Positions 39,348 to 48,834 of a DNA stretch of 64,000 bases are shown piece by piece (position 1 is the stretch's first letter; every line of letters begins with the position of its first letter). The DNA is from Humisphaera borealis (lineage in GTDB: Bacteria > Planctomycetota > Phycisphaerae > Tepidisphaerales > Tepidisphaeraceae), in the NCBI RefSeq assembly GCF_015169395.1, contig NZ_CP063458.1, positions 2,666,001 to 2,730,000 on the forward strand. The letters are read 5' to 3'. The position numbers and the translations under genes were made by a program. The notes beneath the pieces were generated by a model. That model did not search any database. It was not told the DNA's origin and saw only the letters and a list, made by a program, of their open reading frames with translations.

Positions 39348-42230
39348 TCAGTTCAAAAACAGGAACTCGCTGCTGCCCAGCAGCGACTGGATCATCGCGG
39401 TCCAGGCGTCGCGCTTGGCGGCGGGGCTGATCGCGGCGGCACTGCTGATCGTTGACGCGTAGTCGTTCAGAAACTTCTCCGCCGCGGCGGTCTCGGCGGT
39501 TGTCGGCACGCGGCCGTAGATCGACAGGTACGCCTGGCGGATACGCTGCTTGTCGTCCGGCTGCTCGCGGCTGATTCGCGACGCGGCGGAGTCGGCGGCA
39601 TTGATCACGAACGGGCTGTTGAGCAGGTACAGCGACTGGCTCGGCACGCTCGTCGTCGAACGCTGGCCGACGACCATGCTCGGCTCGGCGAAATCGAACG
39701 TCGCGAGCACCTCGGGCAACTGATCGCGGACGATCGGCAGGTAAACGCTTCGGTTCGTCAGTTCGTTGTCGATCGCCCCCATGAACCGCAGCACCACCTG
39801 CGCCTGCCCGTCGCCCACGCGGGCGATCGGCGAACCCACCGGCCGCGACGCATCCAGCCGGCCGGCGATCGTCAGCATCGAATCACGAATGCTCTCGGCT
39901 TCCAGCCGGCGGGTGGTCGCCCGCCAGTTCAGCGTGTTGTCGGGGTCGATCTCGTGGTTCAGGCTGTGATGGCTGCTGGAAAGCTGGTACGCCCGCGTCA
40001 GCACGAGCTGGCGAATCAGCTTTTTCGTCGACCAGCCCTGCTCCATGAACGACACAGCGAGCGTATCGAGCAGCGGCTGATTGCTGGGCAGCGCGCCGCT
40101 GGCGCCGAAGTTGTCCGGGCTGGTGACGATGCCCTGGCCGAACAGGTGCAGCCAAACGCGATTCACCCACACGCGGGCCGTCAGCGGGTTTTGCTTCGAC
40201 GCCACCCAATCCGCCAGTTCCATTCGCCCGGAACCGCGGCTGCTGATCTTGCCCGAGCCACTGACCATGACCTGCGGCAGGCCGCGGGGAACGATGTCGC
40301 CGGGTTGCTCGGTTTCGCCGCGGGTGTAGATCGGGCTGTCCATCGAACGGAAACGGTCCTTCGTGCCCATCGTCAGCAGCTTGGGCGTGCCGTCGGCGTT
40401 GTGGGCGTCGAGCGTGGCCTGGATCTGTGCCGTACGGCTGACGATGAAGACAATCTGCACGTTGCCCGCGGCGGCTTCGCGGCCGCCCTTCAGCAGCTCG
40501 GCGCGCTGCTCCCGCAGGCGGGCCAGTTCGTCCTCAGCGGTCTTGCGCTCCTCGGCGGTCAGCGCCTTCTTGCCGGGCTTCATGCCCGATGCGGCCGACA
40601 GCTCGATCAGCGGTGTCGCGTGGTTGTTCTGCACCACGCGCGCCGTGCCGAACATGGTATCGGTGCTGCGGAAGATGCCGGCGACGGCGTAGTAATCGGT
40701 CTGCGGGATCGGGTCGAACTTGTGGTCGTGGCAACGGGCACATGCGAGGGTGACGCCCATCATGCCCTGCGACATCGCGTCGATCTGCTCGTCGACCATG
40801 TCGAGCTCGAACTGGAGGCGGCTGCGCTCGTTGTGGTTCTTGCTGCCCAGCGCCAGGTACGCCGTCGCCACCTGCCGCTCGGCCTTCTGCTTCTCGTCTT
40901 TCGACGCCATCAGATCGCCGGCGAGCTGTTCCTTGATGAACGTGTCGTACGGCTTGTCGGCGGCAAAGCTGTCGATGACGTAATCGCGGTACCGCCAGGC
41001 GTGCGGGTAGCTGATGTTGACCTGTTTGCCCGATGATTCGCCGAAGCGGGCGACGTCGAGCCAGTGGCGGCCCCAGCGTTCGCCGAACGCGGGCGAGGCG
41101 AGCATGCGATCGACAACCTTCTCTACGGCGTTCGCCGAGGTGTCCGCCAGGAATGCCTCGACGTCCGCCGGCAGCGGCGGCAGGCCGGTCAGGTCGTACG
41201 ACAGCCGGCGAAGCAGCGTGGCCCGGTCGGCATCGGCGACGGGCTTTACGCTCTTGGCTTCCATCGCCGCCAGCAAAAACCGATCGACATCCGACTTCGC
41301 CCAGGCGGCGTCCTTCACGGCCGGCGCGGGGGACTTCTTCGGCAGCTGGAAAGCCCAGAACTGCTTGCCCTTGGCGATGTCGATCTCGCTGCGGACAATC
41401 GCCTTGCCGTCGCGCGGGTCGGGTGCGCCCATGGCGACCCACTTTTCGAAGTCGGCGATAGCCGTGTCGCTCAGCTTCTTCTTCGGCGGCATCTGGAAGT
41501 CTTCCTGCTTCCAGTGAATCGCGGTCAGCAGCAGGCTGTCGTCGGGCTTGCCGGGGACGACCGCAGGTCCTTTGTCGCCGCCTTTGCGGATGCCGTCGCG
41601 GGTGTCGAGCAGCAGGCCGCCCTTGGATTTCTTCGCTTCGGCCGAGTGGCAGCTGTAGCACGACTCGATCAGCACCGGGCGGATCTTCTTCTCGAAGAAG
41701 TCGGTCTGCTCAGGCGTCAGGCGGGTATTGCCGGACGCGACCGCGGGCTCTCCGGGCATGCCTGGCCGGCGCATGAACGGCGGGCGGAAGCCGTCGCCGG
41801 GACGACGGTCGCCAGGCTGCTGATTGGCGGGCGGTGGATTGGCAGGTTGTGGGTTTGCCGCCTGGGCCTCGGCCCGCTGCCGGGCGATCTGCGCGTACAG
41901 CGTCTGAAACTCCGCCGACGACAGGAATCCGTCGGCATCGGTGTCGGAGTAGACGAACACGTTCTCGGCGGCGGACGGGTCGTCCTTCAGCTTCGCCGAG
42001 ATCGCCACAATGCCGCCCCACTCGGCCTTGCTCATCTTGCCGTCGCCGTTGGTATCGAATCGGCGGAAGATCATCGTCCCCTCGACCGCCGCCGCGGGAG
42101 CGGACTTGGCGCCGGCAGCGGCGGGACGATCGGCGCCGGGCCGCACCTGCGCGACGGCGACATCGACCGCCGACAGCGAGGCACACGCGAGGGACGCAAG
42201 CACGGCGATGAGGGGTCGTTGGTATCTCAT
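39348..42230 (-). CDS. DUF1549/DUF1553 planctomycete cytochrome protein with EF-hand region
   Basis: A 960-residue exported protein. After the signal (LIAVLASLACASLSAVDVAV) come two EF-hand-like loops (DTNGDGKMSKAEW and DTDADGFLSSAEF, residues ~55-110) and a Pro/Asn/Gln-rich linker. The PSCyt1 cytochrome region has CYSCHSAEAKKSKGGL (heme CxxCH, about 190). Then follow the DUF1549 domain (LLRRLSYDLTGLPPLPADVE, WGRHWLDVARFGESSG, CARCHDHKFDPIPQ with a second CxxCH) and DUF1553 (LADWVASKQNPLTARVWVNR, ARAYQLSS, SLYLLNSPFV). The ATG 42230 start excludes the palindromic element upstream. Such proteins pair with DUF1501 proteins; electron transfer to an extracytoplasmic reaction is inferred from heme motifs. 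Confidence 0.93.
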   Translation of the reverse strand: MRYQRPLIAVLASLACASLSAVDVAVAQVRPGADRPAAAGAKSAPAAAVEGTMIFRRFDTNGDGKMSKAEWGGIVAISAKLKDDPSAAENVFVYSDTDADGFLSSAEFQTLYAQIARQRAEAQAANPQPANPPPANQQPGDRRPGDGFRPPFMRRPGMPGEPAVASGNTRLTPEQTDFFEKKIRPVLIESCYSCHSAEAKKSKGGLLLDTRDGIRKGGDKGPAVVPGKPDDSLLLTAIHWKQEDFQMPPKKKLSDTAIADFEKWVAMGAPDPRDGKAIVRSEIDIAKGKQFWAFQLPKKSPAPAVKDAAWAKSDVDRFLLAAMEAKSVKPVADADRATLLRRLSYDLTGLPPLPADVEAFLADTSANAVEKVVDRMLASPAFGERWGRHWLDVARFGESSGKQVNISYPHAWRYRDYVIDSFAADKPYDTFIKEQLAGDLMASKDEKQKAERQVATAYLALGSKNHNERSRLQFELDMVDEQIDAMSQGMMGVTLACARCHDHKFDPIPQTDYYAVAGIFRSTDTMFGTARVVQNNHATPLIELSAASGMKPGKKALTAEERKTAEDELARLREQRAELLKGGREAAAGNVQIVFIVSRTAQIQATLDAHNADGTPKLLTMGTKDRFRSMDSPIYTRGETEQPGDIVPRGLPQVMVSGSGKISSRGSGRMELADWVASKQNPLTARVWVNRVWLHLFGQGIVTSPDNFGASGALPSNQPLLDTLAVSFMEQGWSTKKLIRQLVLTRAYQLSSSHHSLNHEIDPDNTLNWRATTRRLEAESIRDSMLTIAGRLDASRPVGSPIARVGDGQAQVVLRFMGAIDNELTNRSVYLPIVRDQLPEVLATFDFAEPSMVVGQRSTTSVPSQSLYLLNSPFVINAADSAASRISREQPDDKQRIRQAYLSIYGRVPTTAETAAAEKFLNDYASTISSAAAISPAAKRDAWTAMIQSLLGSSEFLFLN

Positions 42231-42270
42231 GGTGTTGCTCGCAGGGCAGTTGCTTCTTGACGGGCCAATC

Positions 42271-42386
42271 CGTGACACGGGCTTCCAGCCCGTGCTGGCG
42301 AGGTGGCGGTAAAGAGTTGTGCGCTATCCTGATCTGTCGACTTCAACGCACCTCGCACGGGCTGGAAGCCCGTGTCACTGACAGAG
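42271..42386. repeat. Palindromic element, family A, 116-bp copy
   Basis: Left arm CGTGACACGGGCTTCCAGCC continues CGTGC; the right arm is GCACGGGCTGGAAGCCCGTG continuing TCACTGACAGAG. It lies between the DUF1549/DUF1553 start and the stop of the next gene upstream, 3 bases from that stop. With the 39233 copy it brackets the DUF1549/DUF1553 gene. Confidence 0.85.
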
Positions 42387-42389
42387 TCG

Positions 42390-43562
42390 TCAGCGAACCG
42401 GGCGCGTGGTTGATGCCTCATCCTTCGTAGGACGTTGCGGGCGATTAAGACCCTGGCCGAGAGGGCGTCCGTCCGGACTGAGGATGGGCCGGCCTTCCAG
42501 TCCCGGGATCGGTTTGCCGTCCGGGCCCAGCGGCGGGCGTACGTCGCCCGGCCGACGCGGGGCGAGGTTGAACTCCTGGATCATCGGCCCGAAAAATCGA
42601 CCGAGCCAGATGCGACGCTGGTTCTCGTCGGTGCTGCTGAAGATCTCGTACGGCGCTTCGAGCTGCCCTTCCAGCGTGTACAACGCCGCGTCCTGAGACT
42701 GCGTATCGACCAGCAGGTACGTCACCGTCGCGATCGGCTCGCCCATGCGGGTGCGGTCGAGCACCAGCTTGCGGATGACCTTCGTTTCGCCGTCGAACTC
42801 GATCCGCGCCCCGCCCAGTGCCGGATGCCGCCGACCGGGCTTGAGCTTTGCATTGATGACGATCGTGGACGACGGCTGGCCAGCGGGCGCGGCTTCGCGG
42901 GTCAGGTCGAAGTCGCGCAGCATCTCGTCCAGCAGGTGGTCGATCCGCATGCTGTAGACTTCGGCCGAGTGTTTGAGCCACAGGGGGATCTCGTCGGCGC
43001 CGAACCGCAGGCCCCGCTGCGTGCCCAGGGCGATCCAGAGGTCGCCTTTCTCGTCGCGGCCCCAGGCGAAGCGCTGCTGCATGTTGACCGATTCGATCCA
43101 GTACCGGTCGCCGCGCGTCCAGAGGCGGGTCACGCGCGACTTCTGCATCATCGGGTAGCTCTGCTCGAGCAACGCCGACTCTTTCTTGATCTCCACGAGG
43201 TAGCAGCGGTCGAGCGGCAGCTGATGGATCTTCTGGGCGTCGCGAAGGATGGTCTCGGGACTGGCCTGGGCCGGCGTTCCCTGTGTACCGAGGATGAACG
43301 CGACGACGATCGCCGCCGCGGCGGCCGAAAGCCCACCCATCCACTTGAAGACCCGGCGGACGGGGTGCGCCGCGCCAACAAGTCGCATCGGCGGACGGTC
43401 GGCGATCGATTCATCAGCGGCAAGTGCGGGCGACGACGCCCTGATCCGCGCGAACAACGCCCGAGGGTCGACCTGGTCCGCCCGGCGATCGAGGTCGGCG
43501 CGCACGAGCATGTCGAGCTGCCCGTCGGCGTTGGAGTCGGAATGGAAGGGTCGGTCGAACAT
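42390..43562 (-). CDS. Anti-sigma-like single-span membrane protein
   Basis: A 390-residue protein: a cytoplasmic N-terminus of about 75 residues (DMLVRADLDRRADQVDPRAL), one membrane span (WMGGLSAAAAAIVVAFILGT, about residues 78-98) and a large extracytoplasmic domain with beta strands (TRLWTRGDRYWIESVNMQQR, LWIALGTQRGLRFG), ending in a Pro/Gly-rich tail. Topology and its position directly after the ECF sigma gene on the same strand (46 bases) suggest a regulator of that sigma factor. The zinc motif of ZAS-type anti-sigma factors (HxxxCxxC) is absent, so the assignment rests on context. ATG 43562 is preferred over a longer frame that would overlap the sigma gene. Confidence 0.7.
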   Translation of the reverse strand: MFDRPFHSDSNADGQLDMLVRADLDRRADQVDPRALFARIRASSPALAADESIADRPPMRLVGAAHPVRRVFKWMGGLSAAAAAIVVAFILGTQGTPAQASPETILRDAQKIHQLPLDRCYLVEIKKESALLEQSYPMMQKSRVTRLWTRGDRYWIESVNMQQRFAWGRDEKGDLWIALGTQRGLRFGADEIPLWLKHSAEVYSMRIDHLLDEMLRDFDLTREAAPAGQPSSTIVINAKLKPGRRHPALGGARIEFDGETKVIRKLVLDRTRMGEPIATVTYLLVDTQSQDAALYTLEGQLEAPYEIFSSTDENQRRIWLGRFFGPMIQEFNLAPRRPGDVRPPLGPDGKPIPGLEGRPILSPDGRPLGQGLNRPQRPTKDEASTTRPVR

Positions 43563-43608
43563 GGGGTTGAAAGGCAAATCTCGGATTTCAGATTTCAGAT
43601 CTCCGCCG

Positions 43609-44094
43609 TCACGCTTCAACGTACTCCGCAATGTGCTTCGACAACGCCTGCCTCGCACGGTGGATCAACACACCGGCGTTGGTGGGCGTCACGTCCAATG
43701 CGTCTGCGATGTCCTGCAACGACTGGCCGAGCGTTTTGAGCTCCAACGCCGCACGCTGCACGACCGTCAGCTTCTCCAGTCCCGCCGATATCGCCCGCTG
43801 CAGCTCGCCATGGTCGGCCAGTTGCCAGGGCTCATACGCCCGGCGGTCGGTGAGGTCTCTCATCCGGCCGGGGCCGCCGTCTTCGTCGGCCTCATAGAGA
43901 CTGACGGTCGACTTCTTGCGGCTTCGGTCGATGCACGCATTCGTGATCGACCGGAAGAGCAGTCGCGTTCCGTCCTGCTGCAGGTCGTAATCGCCGGCCT
44001 TGGCGAGCAACCGACAGTAGCAGTCATGGACCAGGTCTTCGGCGACTTCGCGATCCTTCACCAGGCCTGCAGCGAACGCGATCGCACGCGGCAA
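43609..44094 (-). CDS. ECF-type sigma-70 factor (start uncertain)
   Basis: Region 2 is seen in AIAFAAGLVKDREVAEDLVH and DCYCRLLAKAGDYD, with the -10 recognition part TRLLFRSITNACIDRSRKKS; region 4 in LEKLTVVQRAALELKTLGQS and LQDIADALDVTPTNAGVLIH with a helix-turn-helix. The usual length is ~170-200 residues; from TTG 44094 only 161 are obtained. In-frame sequence upstream (LDGWVLS before the TTG) looks like the missing start of region 2, but no ATG/GTG/TTG is available before the stop further upstream, so either TTG is used or a rare start such as CTG. It heads a group with the anti-sigma-like gene and possibly the DUF1549/DUF1501 pair. Confidence 0.85.
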   Translation of the reverse strand: MPRAIAFAAGLVKDREVAEDLVHDCYCRLLAKAGDYDLQQDGTRLLFRSITNACIDRSRKKSTVSLYEADEDGGPGRMRDLTDRRAYEPWQLADHGELQRAISAGLEKLTVVQRAALELKTLGQSLQDIADALDVTPTNAGVLIHRARQALSKHIAEYVEA

Positions 44095-44343
44095 TGTCGA
44101 GAGAACCCAGCCGTCCAGGGCATGGGCGGCGGGCGACGGGCCGGCTGCGCGCGCGGCGCATCGGGCGGCGTATCGGTCTGGGTCTTGCGTTCCGCTTCGC
44201 GGGCCAAGGTACGAGCCCTGCCTGGGGCATCTGCCCCTTTACATCGCTCCGCAGACCGCTGTCTGCAGACCTGATTTGCCGTCTGTTGGCGGCCACACTT
44301 CGATCAACGGGCGGGTCGCCGCCGTTTTACAGCATCGGCCAAC

Positions 44344-44373
44344 AAAAAAGTCCGCCGGAGCAACTCCGGCGGA
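44344..44373 (-). terminator. Intrinsic terminator of the 44410-46326 gene
   Basis: On the minus strand TCCGCCGGAG-TTG-CTCCGGCGGA is a perfect 10-base stem followed by CTTTTTTG. It lies about 37 bases after the stop codon. Confidence 0.88.
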
Positions 44374-44409
44374 CCTGTTGGTTGAACTGAATTCTCGGAC
44401 GCGGCAGCT

Positions 44410-46326
44410 TTACGGGATAATCGCGCCGCTCTGGTCGCCGAACACTTCCGGGCCGGTCGGCGTCGTCTTGACACCACCCGGGAACGCCGTGTTGGCCGGC
44501 TTGGTGATCGTGGTCGGCGGCGGCGGGACCACCGGCGGAACGACCGGCGGCACGATCGGGGTGCCTTCCTCGAACAGGAACGAACCGGCAAGGTAGCGGT
44601 TCAGCGGAAGCCCGTCGGCCAAGGTCGGGAACACCAGGTTGGTGTTGTTGCCCGTCGCCGAACGCCAGTTGTTGGCGTTGAGGCCGTTGGTGATCGGATA
44701 GACCACGGTCTGGCCATTGTTGCCGGTGTTGGCGCTGGCGATCGGGCCCGTATAGGTACCCACGCCGGTGTCGCCGGCAAGCTCGCCGGCACCGTACCCG
44801 AACGCGACGATACGATACACGCCGGTGGTCAGCGTGATGGGCGTAAAGGTCGTCAGATAGCGGAAGTTGCTGTTGGGCGCCAGTTCCGACGTGAAGGTCG
44901 TGATGTCGGAGACGACGACCGGGATCGTCGGGGTCGTGATGTTGTAGATCGCGACGCGGATCGTCCGCTGCAGGCCGTCGGCGTTGTCGTCGAACGCGCC
45001 CAGCGAGTTGACGACAAGCGGAATCGTGCCGACCGAGAAGTCCATGCCCAGCGACGCGCCGTTGGGATCAAGGTTCCCCACGGTCGGATCGCCGATCGTG
45101 TTGGTCTGGTTGACATGGAACAGCTCTTCGCCGGCCGGCAGGACGACGCCGCTGCCGCCGCCGCTGAAGAAGGTGGCGTTAATCGGGCCGTTGGCGCGGA
45201 AGCCGTTGGCCTCGGCGTTGGTCAGGGTGCCGGTGAAGGTGTCGAAGGTCGTGTTGAGCGTCGCGGTCACCAGGCCGGGGCCGGGGCCGGAGAGCACCAG
45301 GTTGATGTTGGTGCCGTTGACGAAGCCAGTGTAGACGTACGTGCCGAGTTCGGCGACGGTCAGCGTTCCGGTCACCAGGCCGGTGAGGTCCTGGGACGTG
45401 GTGCTGAAGGTGGCGGTGCGGGGGTCGACACCGGGGCGGGTGCCGTTGACCGCTGCGCCCGTCGTGGCACCGGTGGTGATGTTTTCGATCTTGCCGCTGC
45501 TGTCGAAGTTGAACTGGCCGGTCCAGACACCGAGGATCGAGTAGTTCGTGCCGATCAGGTTGCCGGGGGCGAGGGGCACGTTCGCCAGCGGGGTAGCCGA
45601 AGGCGTCGCCAGGGGGATCGCCGAAGCACCCGAGCCGGCTCCGGTCGGGGCCGAAGTGCCGGTGGTCGGCGTCGTCGGGGTGGTTTTGCTGGGGTCGATG
45701 ACCGTGCCCGAAGAGGTCCTGGGCAGGCCTGTTGCCGGGTCGATGTTCGGGTCCAGCGAACCTACCGGCACGGAGCCTGTTGGCGTGCTGCTGGGGGTCG
45801 AAGACCCGCCAAGCGAGGCCGTTCCGCCAGCCCGGCTGGCCGGCTGCAGGGAACCGGGGGCATCGCCGATCGCCTTGACCTTGAACGTTCCCGTGCTCTT
45901 GTCGATGCCGTTGACGACGGTGCCTGCGAACTTCAGGCCCTTCTTGTTAATCGTGCCCTCGACCAGGCGGCCGCTCGTAGCGCCGACGAGGGTCAGCTTG
46001 TTGCCTTCGAGGTAGCCTTTGACGTCCACCGTGCCGGTGTGCAGCGAACTGATCTGTCCGGTGATGTATCCGGTATCGGTCTGCGACGTCAGCGAAATGG
46101 TGATCGCTTCCTTGGCCTTGAGGCTGCCGGAAACGATTTTGATCTTGCCACCGTAGGTGTAGGTGACGTCAGGCGAGCCCGACAGCAGTTGCCGGTCTTC
46201 CAGTCGCTCGCAAGCGACGAAGGGGCGGGCCACATTAAGCCGGGCCTGATCAAGGAGGGATTGCGACGCAACGGCAGCCGCTTGCGCCGTTCGTGCCGCA
46301 CACAAATTCCTCAGCCACGATCGCAT
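44410..46326 (-). CDS. LEPR-XLL-type secreted protein with DUF4082-like region
   Basis: A 638-residue protein with AGGAGG 6 bases before ATG 46326. The N-terminus ends in ERLEDRQLLSG, the LEPR-XLL-like motif found at the start of many planctomycete surface proteins, whose likely role is export or sorting. Residues ~50-150 are beta strands (ITISLTSQTDTGYITGQISS), followed by a Ser/Thr/Pro/Ala linker (~170-250), more beta repeats (FTGTLTNAEANGFR) and a C-terminal module FSVGTIPLVVNSLGAFDDNA with VAIYN and YRIVAFGYGAGE, resembling bacterial adhesion/DUF4082-like domains. The tail has PPVVPPVVPPPPTT. No sortase or PEP-CTERM anchor is visible. Confidence 0.8.
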   Translation of the reverse strand: MRSWLRNLCAARTAQAAAVASQSLLDQARLNVARPFVACERLEDRQLLSGSPDVTYTYGGKIKIVSGSLKAKEAITISLTSQTDTGYITGQISSLHTGTVDVKGYLEGNKLTLVGATSGRLVEGTINKKGLKFAGTVVNGIDKSTGTFKVKAIGDAPGSLQPASRAGGTASLGGSSTPSSTPTGSVPVGSLDPNIDPATGLPRTSSGTVIDPSKTTPTTPTTGTSAPTGAGSGASAIPLATPSATPLANVPLAPGNLIGTNYSILGVWTGQFNFDSSGKIENITTGATTGAAVNGTRPGVDPRTATFSTTSQDLTGLVTGTLTVAELGTYVYTGFVNGTNINLVLSGPGPGLVTATLNTTFDTFTGTLTNAEANGFRANGPINATFFSGGGSGVVLPAGEELFHVNQTNTIGDPTVGNLDPNGASLGMDFSVGTIPLVVNSLGAFDDNADGLQRTIRVAIYNITTPTIPVVVSDITTFTSELAPNSNFRYLTTFTPITLTTGVYRIVAFGYGAGELAGDTGVGTYTGPIASANTGNNGQTVVYPITNGLNANNWRSATGNNTNLVFPTLADGLPLNRYLAGSFLFEEGTPIVPPVVPPVVPPPPTTITKPANTAFPGGVKTTPTGPEVFGDQSGAIIP

Positions 46327-46964
46327 ACGATTCCTCCTGGGGAGCCCGAGCCCGAGACGTCAGACTGCCACATTTCTCAGGCAATTCCGATCGATAACGA
46401 CGTTCCGCCAGCCTATGACATTTCGGTACATCCCGGCGGGTTCCACCGCGCCCGAACATAACGGTCGCCACAAGCCGCCGATAAAAACCCACAATGCCGG
46501 GTCCGCAACAAAACCAGCCCGGCCACAGGGATGAACGTCAATCAGGGCGAGAAATAACTCTGAATCTCACCGCGACTTGTCCACAGTCTACCCGGATCGG
46601 CCGTCCAACGGCAAGGAAAGTTTCTGGACGTGACGCGTCATCGGCAAGTCCACCGGTGCGGCCGACGCTCATCACCCGTACATAAAGCAAACAAACGAGC
46701 CCAAATCAAGCTGGCAACACCTCGGCCCGACCATCACCTTCCGAACCGTAGTCCCGCGAACGATCTGGAATATTCCGCGGAAGGTTTGGCCGTGCGAATC
46801 GCGTCGTCGGAAATCACTGCGACAGACTTTGGACACCTGTTGCCACAGGTTCCGAACAACACGCCGCGACCGACGGGCCGGCATTGATCGTTCGCGGTGT
46901 CCATCGCGCCGAAATCAACGGCGTCCACTATGATGACGGCCTTCGGTAACCGTTCTCCTGCACA
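46327..46964. other. 638-base intergenic region, divergent promoters expected
   Basis: Lies between the minus-strand LEPR-XLL gene and the plus-strand TPR-glycosyltransferase gene. Apart from the Shine-Dalgarno of the former and a weak GCCGGG/CCCGGC pairing near 46496-46523, I see no gene, RNA or repeat. It is one of the few long gaps in the window without a palindromic element. Confidence 0.6.
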
Positions 46965-48635
46965 ATGAACCAGGATATCGCCTCATTGCTGCTCGACGCT
47001 CAGAATGCCCTGCGGGCCCGCCAACCGGGTCGCGCTGTCGTTTTGGCACGCCAGGCGCTCGCGTTGGTGCCGACGTCGGGGGCGGCGGTCCAGATGCTTG
47101 GTATGGCGCTTCACGACGCCGGCGACATCCGAGCATCGATTGACGTTCTCGCCAGCGCCATCCACCGCCTGCCCGATCCGTCGCTCGCCTACAACTGCGT
47201 CGCCCGGTGTCACGCCCTGCTCGGCAATGCCGATGAAGCGCTTCGGCACTACAACTCGGCGCTTCGCATCCGCCCGGATTTTGCCTTGGCGCGCGTCAAC
47301 CGGGCCATGCTGCTCCTGAAACTCGGGCAGTTCCGGGAAGGCTTTCTCGATTGCGAATGGCGCTGGGCGGCTCAGATCGCGATCCGCCCGGAGATCCCCC
47401 GCCCCACCTGGGACGGCTCGCCACTTAACGGCCGGGGAATCCTGGTTCATACCGAACAAGGGCTAGGCGATACGATCCAGTTTTGCAGGCTTTTGACCAT
47501 CCTCCAGGCCCGCGGCGGCCGCGTCGTCTTTGCCTGCCAGCGAGCGCTGCAGCCACTGCTGGGCAACATCCAGGGCGTGGACCGATGGTTCCCAATCGAC
47601 GAGCCCGGCACGATCGACTTTGACGTCTACACCTCGCTCCTGAGCCTGCCGGGCCTGCTGGGGATCGATTGCGAAAAGGACATTCCGGCAGAAGTCCCCT
47701 ACGTGTCGGCTGAGCCCGGTCGGATCGACCGCTGGCGGCCGGTGATCGAGGCCCTTCCCGGGCTGAAAGTGGGCCTGGCGTGGCAGGGAGACCGCACCTT
47801 CCTCGACGACCGCTTCCGCTCGATCGCGCCGGACGTGTTGCGGCCGCTGGCGGAATGTGCCGGCGTATCGTGGGTTCGGCTTCAGCGTCTGTCCGACGCC
47901 GACCCGTCTCCGTTCCCCATGACGCTGCTCCAAAATGCCGACAAAGATGCCGCGCTGGTCGATACCGCCGCCGTCATCGCCTCGCTCGACCTGATCGTCA
48001 CGTCCGACTCGGCGATCGCGCATCTGGCCGGTGCGATGGGCAAACCGACCTGGCTGCTGCTGCCGGTCAGCAGCGAGTGGCGTTGGCTCTCGGGCCGCGC
48101 CGATTCCCCCTGGTACCCGACGATGCGGCTTTTCCGGCAACAGGTCCTGGGCGACTGGACAACGGTGATCGACGAGGTGATCCGTGCGCTCGGGACATGG
48201 ACGCATTCGGGCCGCCCCCCTGCCGCGAATCCAACGGCCGTCCGTCCGCTGGTGCCGGTGTCGGCCGGCGAACTGGTCGATCGACTGACGATCCTGCGGA
48301 TCAAGGTGTCTCGGCTGACCGACCCCGCCGCCCGCGACAACGTCGCAAGCGAACTGGCGTTGCTGGAGCGGATTGCCGGCGACGCGCTGCCGGCGTCGGC
48401 AGAACTGGCGACCCTGACCAGCGAACTGGCGGCGACCAACCAGCAGCTGTGGGACACCGAAAACGACTTTCACACCGCCCACGCGAACGGCGTCGATGGC
48501 GATCCGTTTCTAAACGCGGCGCGGGGCGTTATTCAGATCAATACGCGCCGATCGGATCTCAAACGCCGCATCAGCCTGCTCTGTGGTTCGGAACTGATCG
48601 AGGAAAAGCAGTACGGAAAGGCAGGCGCCCGATAG
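46965..48635 (+). CDS. TPR protein fused to a GT9-like glycosyltransferase and DUF6165
   Basis: A 556-residue cytoplasmic protein in three parts. Residues 1-130 are TPRs (AVVLARQALALVPTSGAAVQ, ALRHYNSALRIRPDFALAR). Residues ~150-410 resemble the ADP-heptose:LPS heptosyltransferase (GT9) fold: HTEQGLGDTIQFCRLLTIL, KVGLAWQGDRTFLDDRFRSI, and the donor-site stretch LIVTSDSAIAHLAGAMGKPT with WLLLPVSSEWRWL. The C-terminus (PVSAGELVDRLTILRIKVSR onward) matches DUF6165, often linked to glycosyltransferases. No Shine-Dalgarno precedes the ATG. Placed between genes for large surface proteins, it could glycosylate them or build envelope polysaccharide; this is inference. Confidence 0.85.
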   Translation: MNQDIASLLLDAQNALRARQPGRAVVLARQALALVPTSGAAVQMLGMALHDAGDIRASIDVLASAIHRLPDPSLAYNCVARCHALLGNADEALRHYNSALRIRPDFALARVNRAMLLLKLGQFREGFLDCEWRWAAQIAIRPEIPRPTWDGSPLNGRGILVHTEQGLGDTIQFCRLLTILQARGGRVVFACQRALQPLLGNIQGVDRWFPIDEPGTIDFDVYTSLLSLPGLLGIDCEKDIPAEVPYVSAEPGRIDRWRPVIEALPGLKVGLAWQGDRTFLDDRFRSIAPDVLRPLAECAGVSWVRLQRLSDADPSPFPMTLLQNADKDAALVDTAAVIASLDLIVTSDSAIAHLAGAMGKPTWLLLPVSSEWRWLSGRADSPWYPTMRLFRQQVLGDWTTVIDEVIRALGTWTHSGRPPAANPTAVRPLVPVSAGELVDRLTILRIKVSRLTDPAARDNVASELALLERIAGDALPASAELATLTSELAATNQQLWDTENDFHTAHANGVDGDPFLNAARGVIQINTRRSDLKRRISLLCGSELIEEKQYGKAGAR

Positions 48636-48834
48636 GCGATCCGGATCGCTCTTGCCTGCAGTTTATTGCCGCAACCGATAGTCGAACCCCGGCCATCCCG
48701 TCATCCGGATATTGCTTGTCTTCCCGGTCGGCGATGATAGTCTGACATTGCTGTCGAACGTCCGTGGGTGTGCCCCCATGACCGCTGTCGGTCAATGCTG
48801 GGGCGCTCGGTCGTCAACATTAAGGGTTGTGCTC

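Noticed and set aside
44410-46461. Long plus-strand open frames opposite the LEPR-XLL gene (for example 45115-46461)
   Set aside because: Shadow frames of a GC-rich gene; their composition (Gly/Arg/Ala runs) is typical of antisense reading, and the minus-strand protein has clear domains, a Shine-Dalgarno and a terminator.
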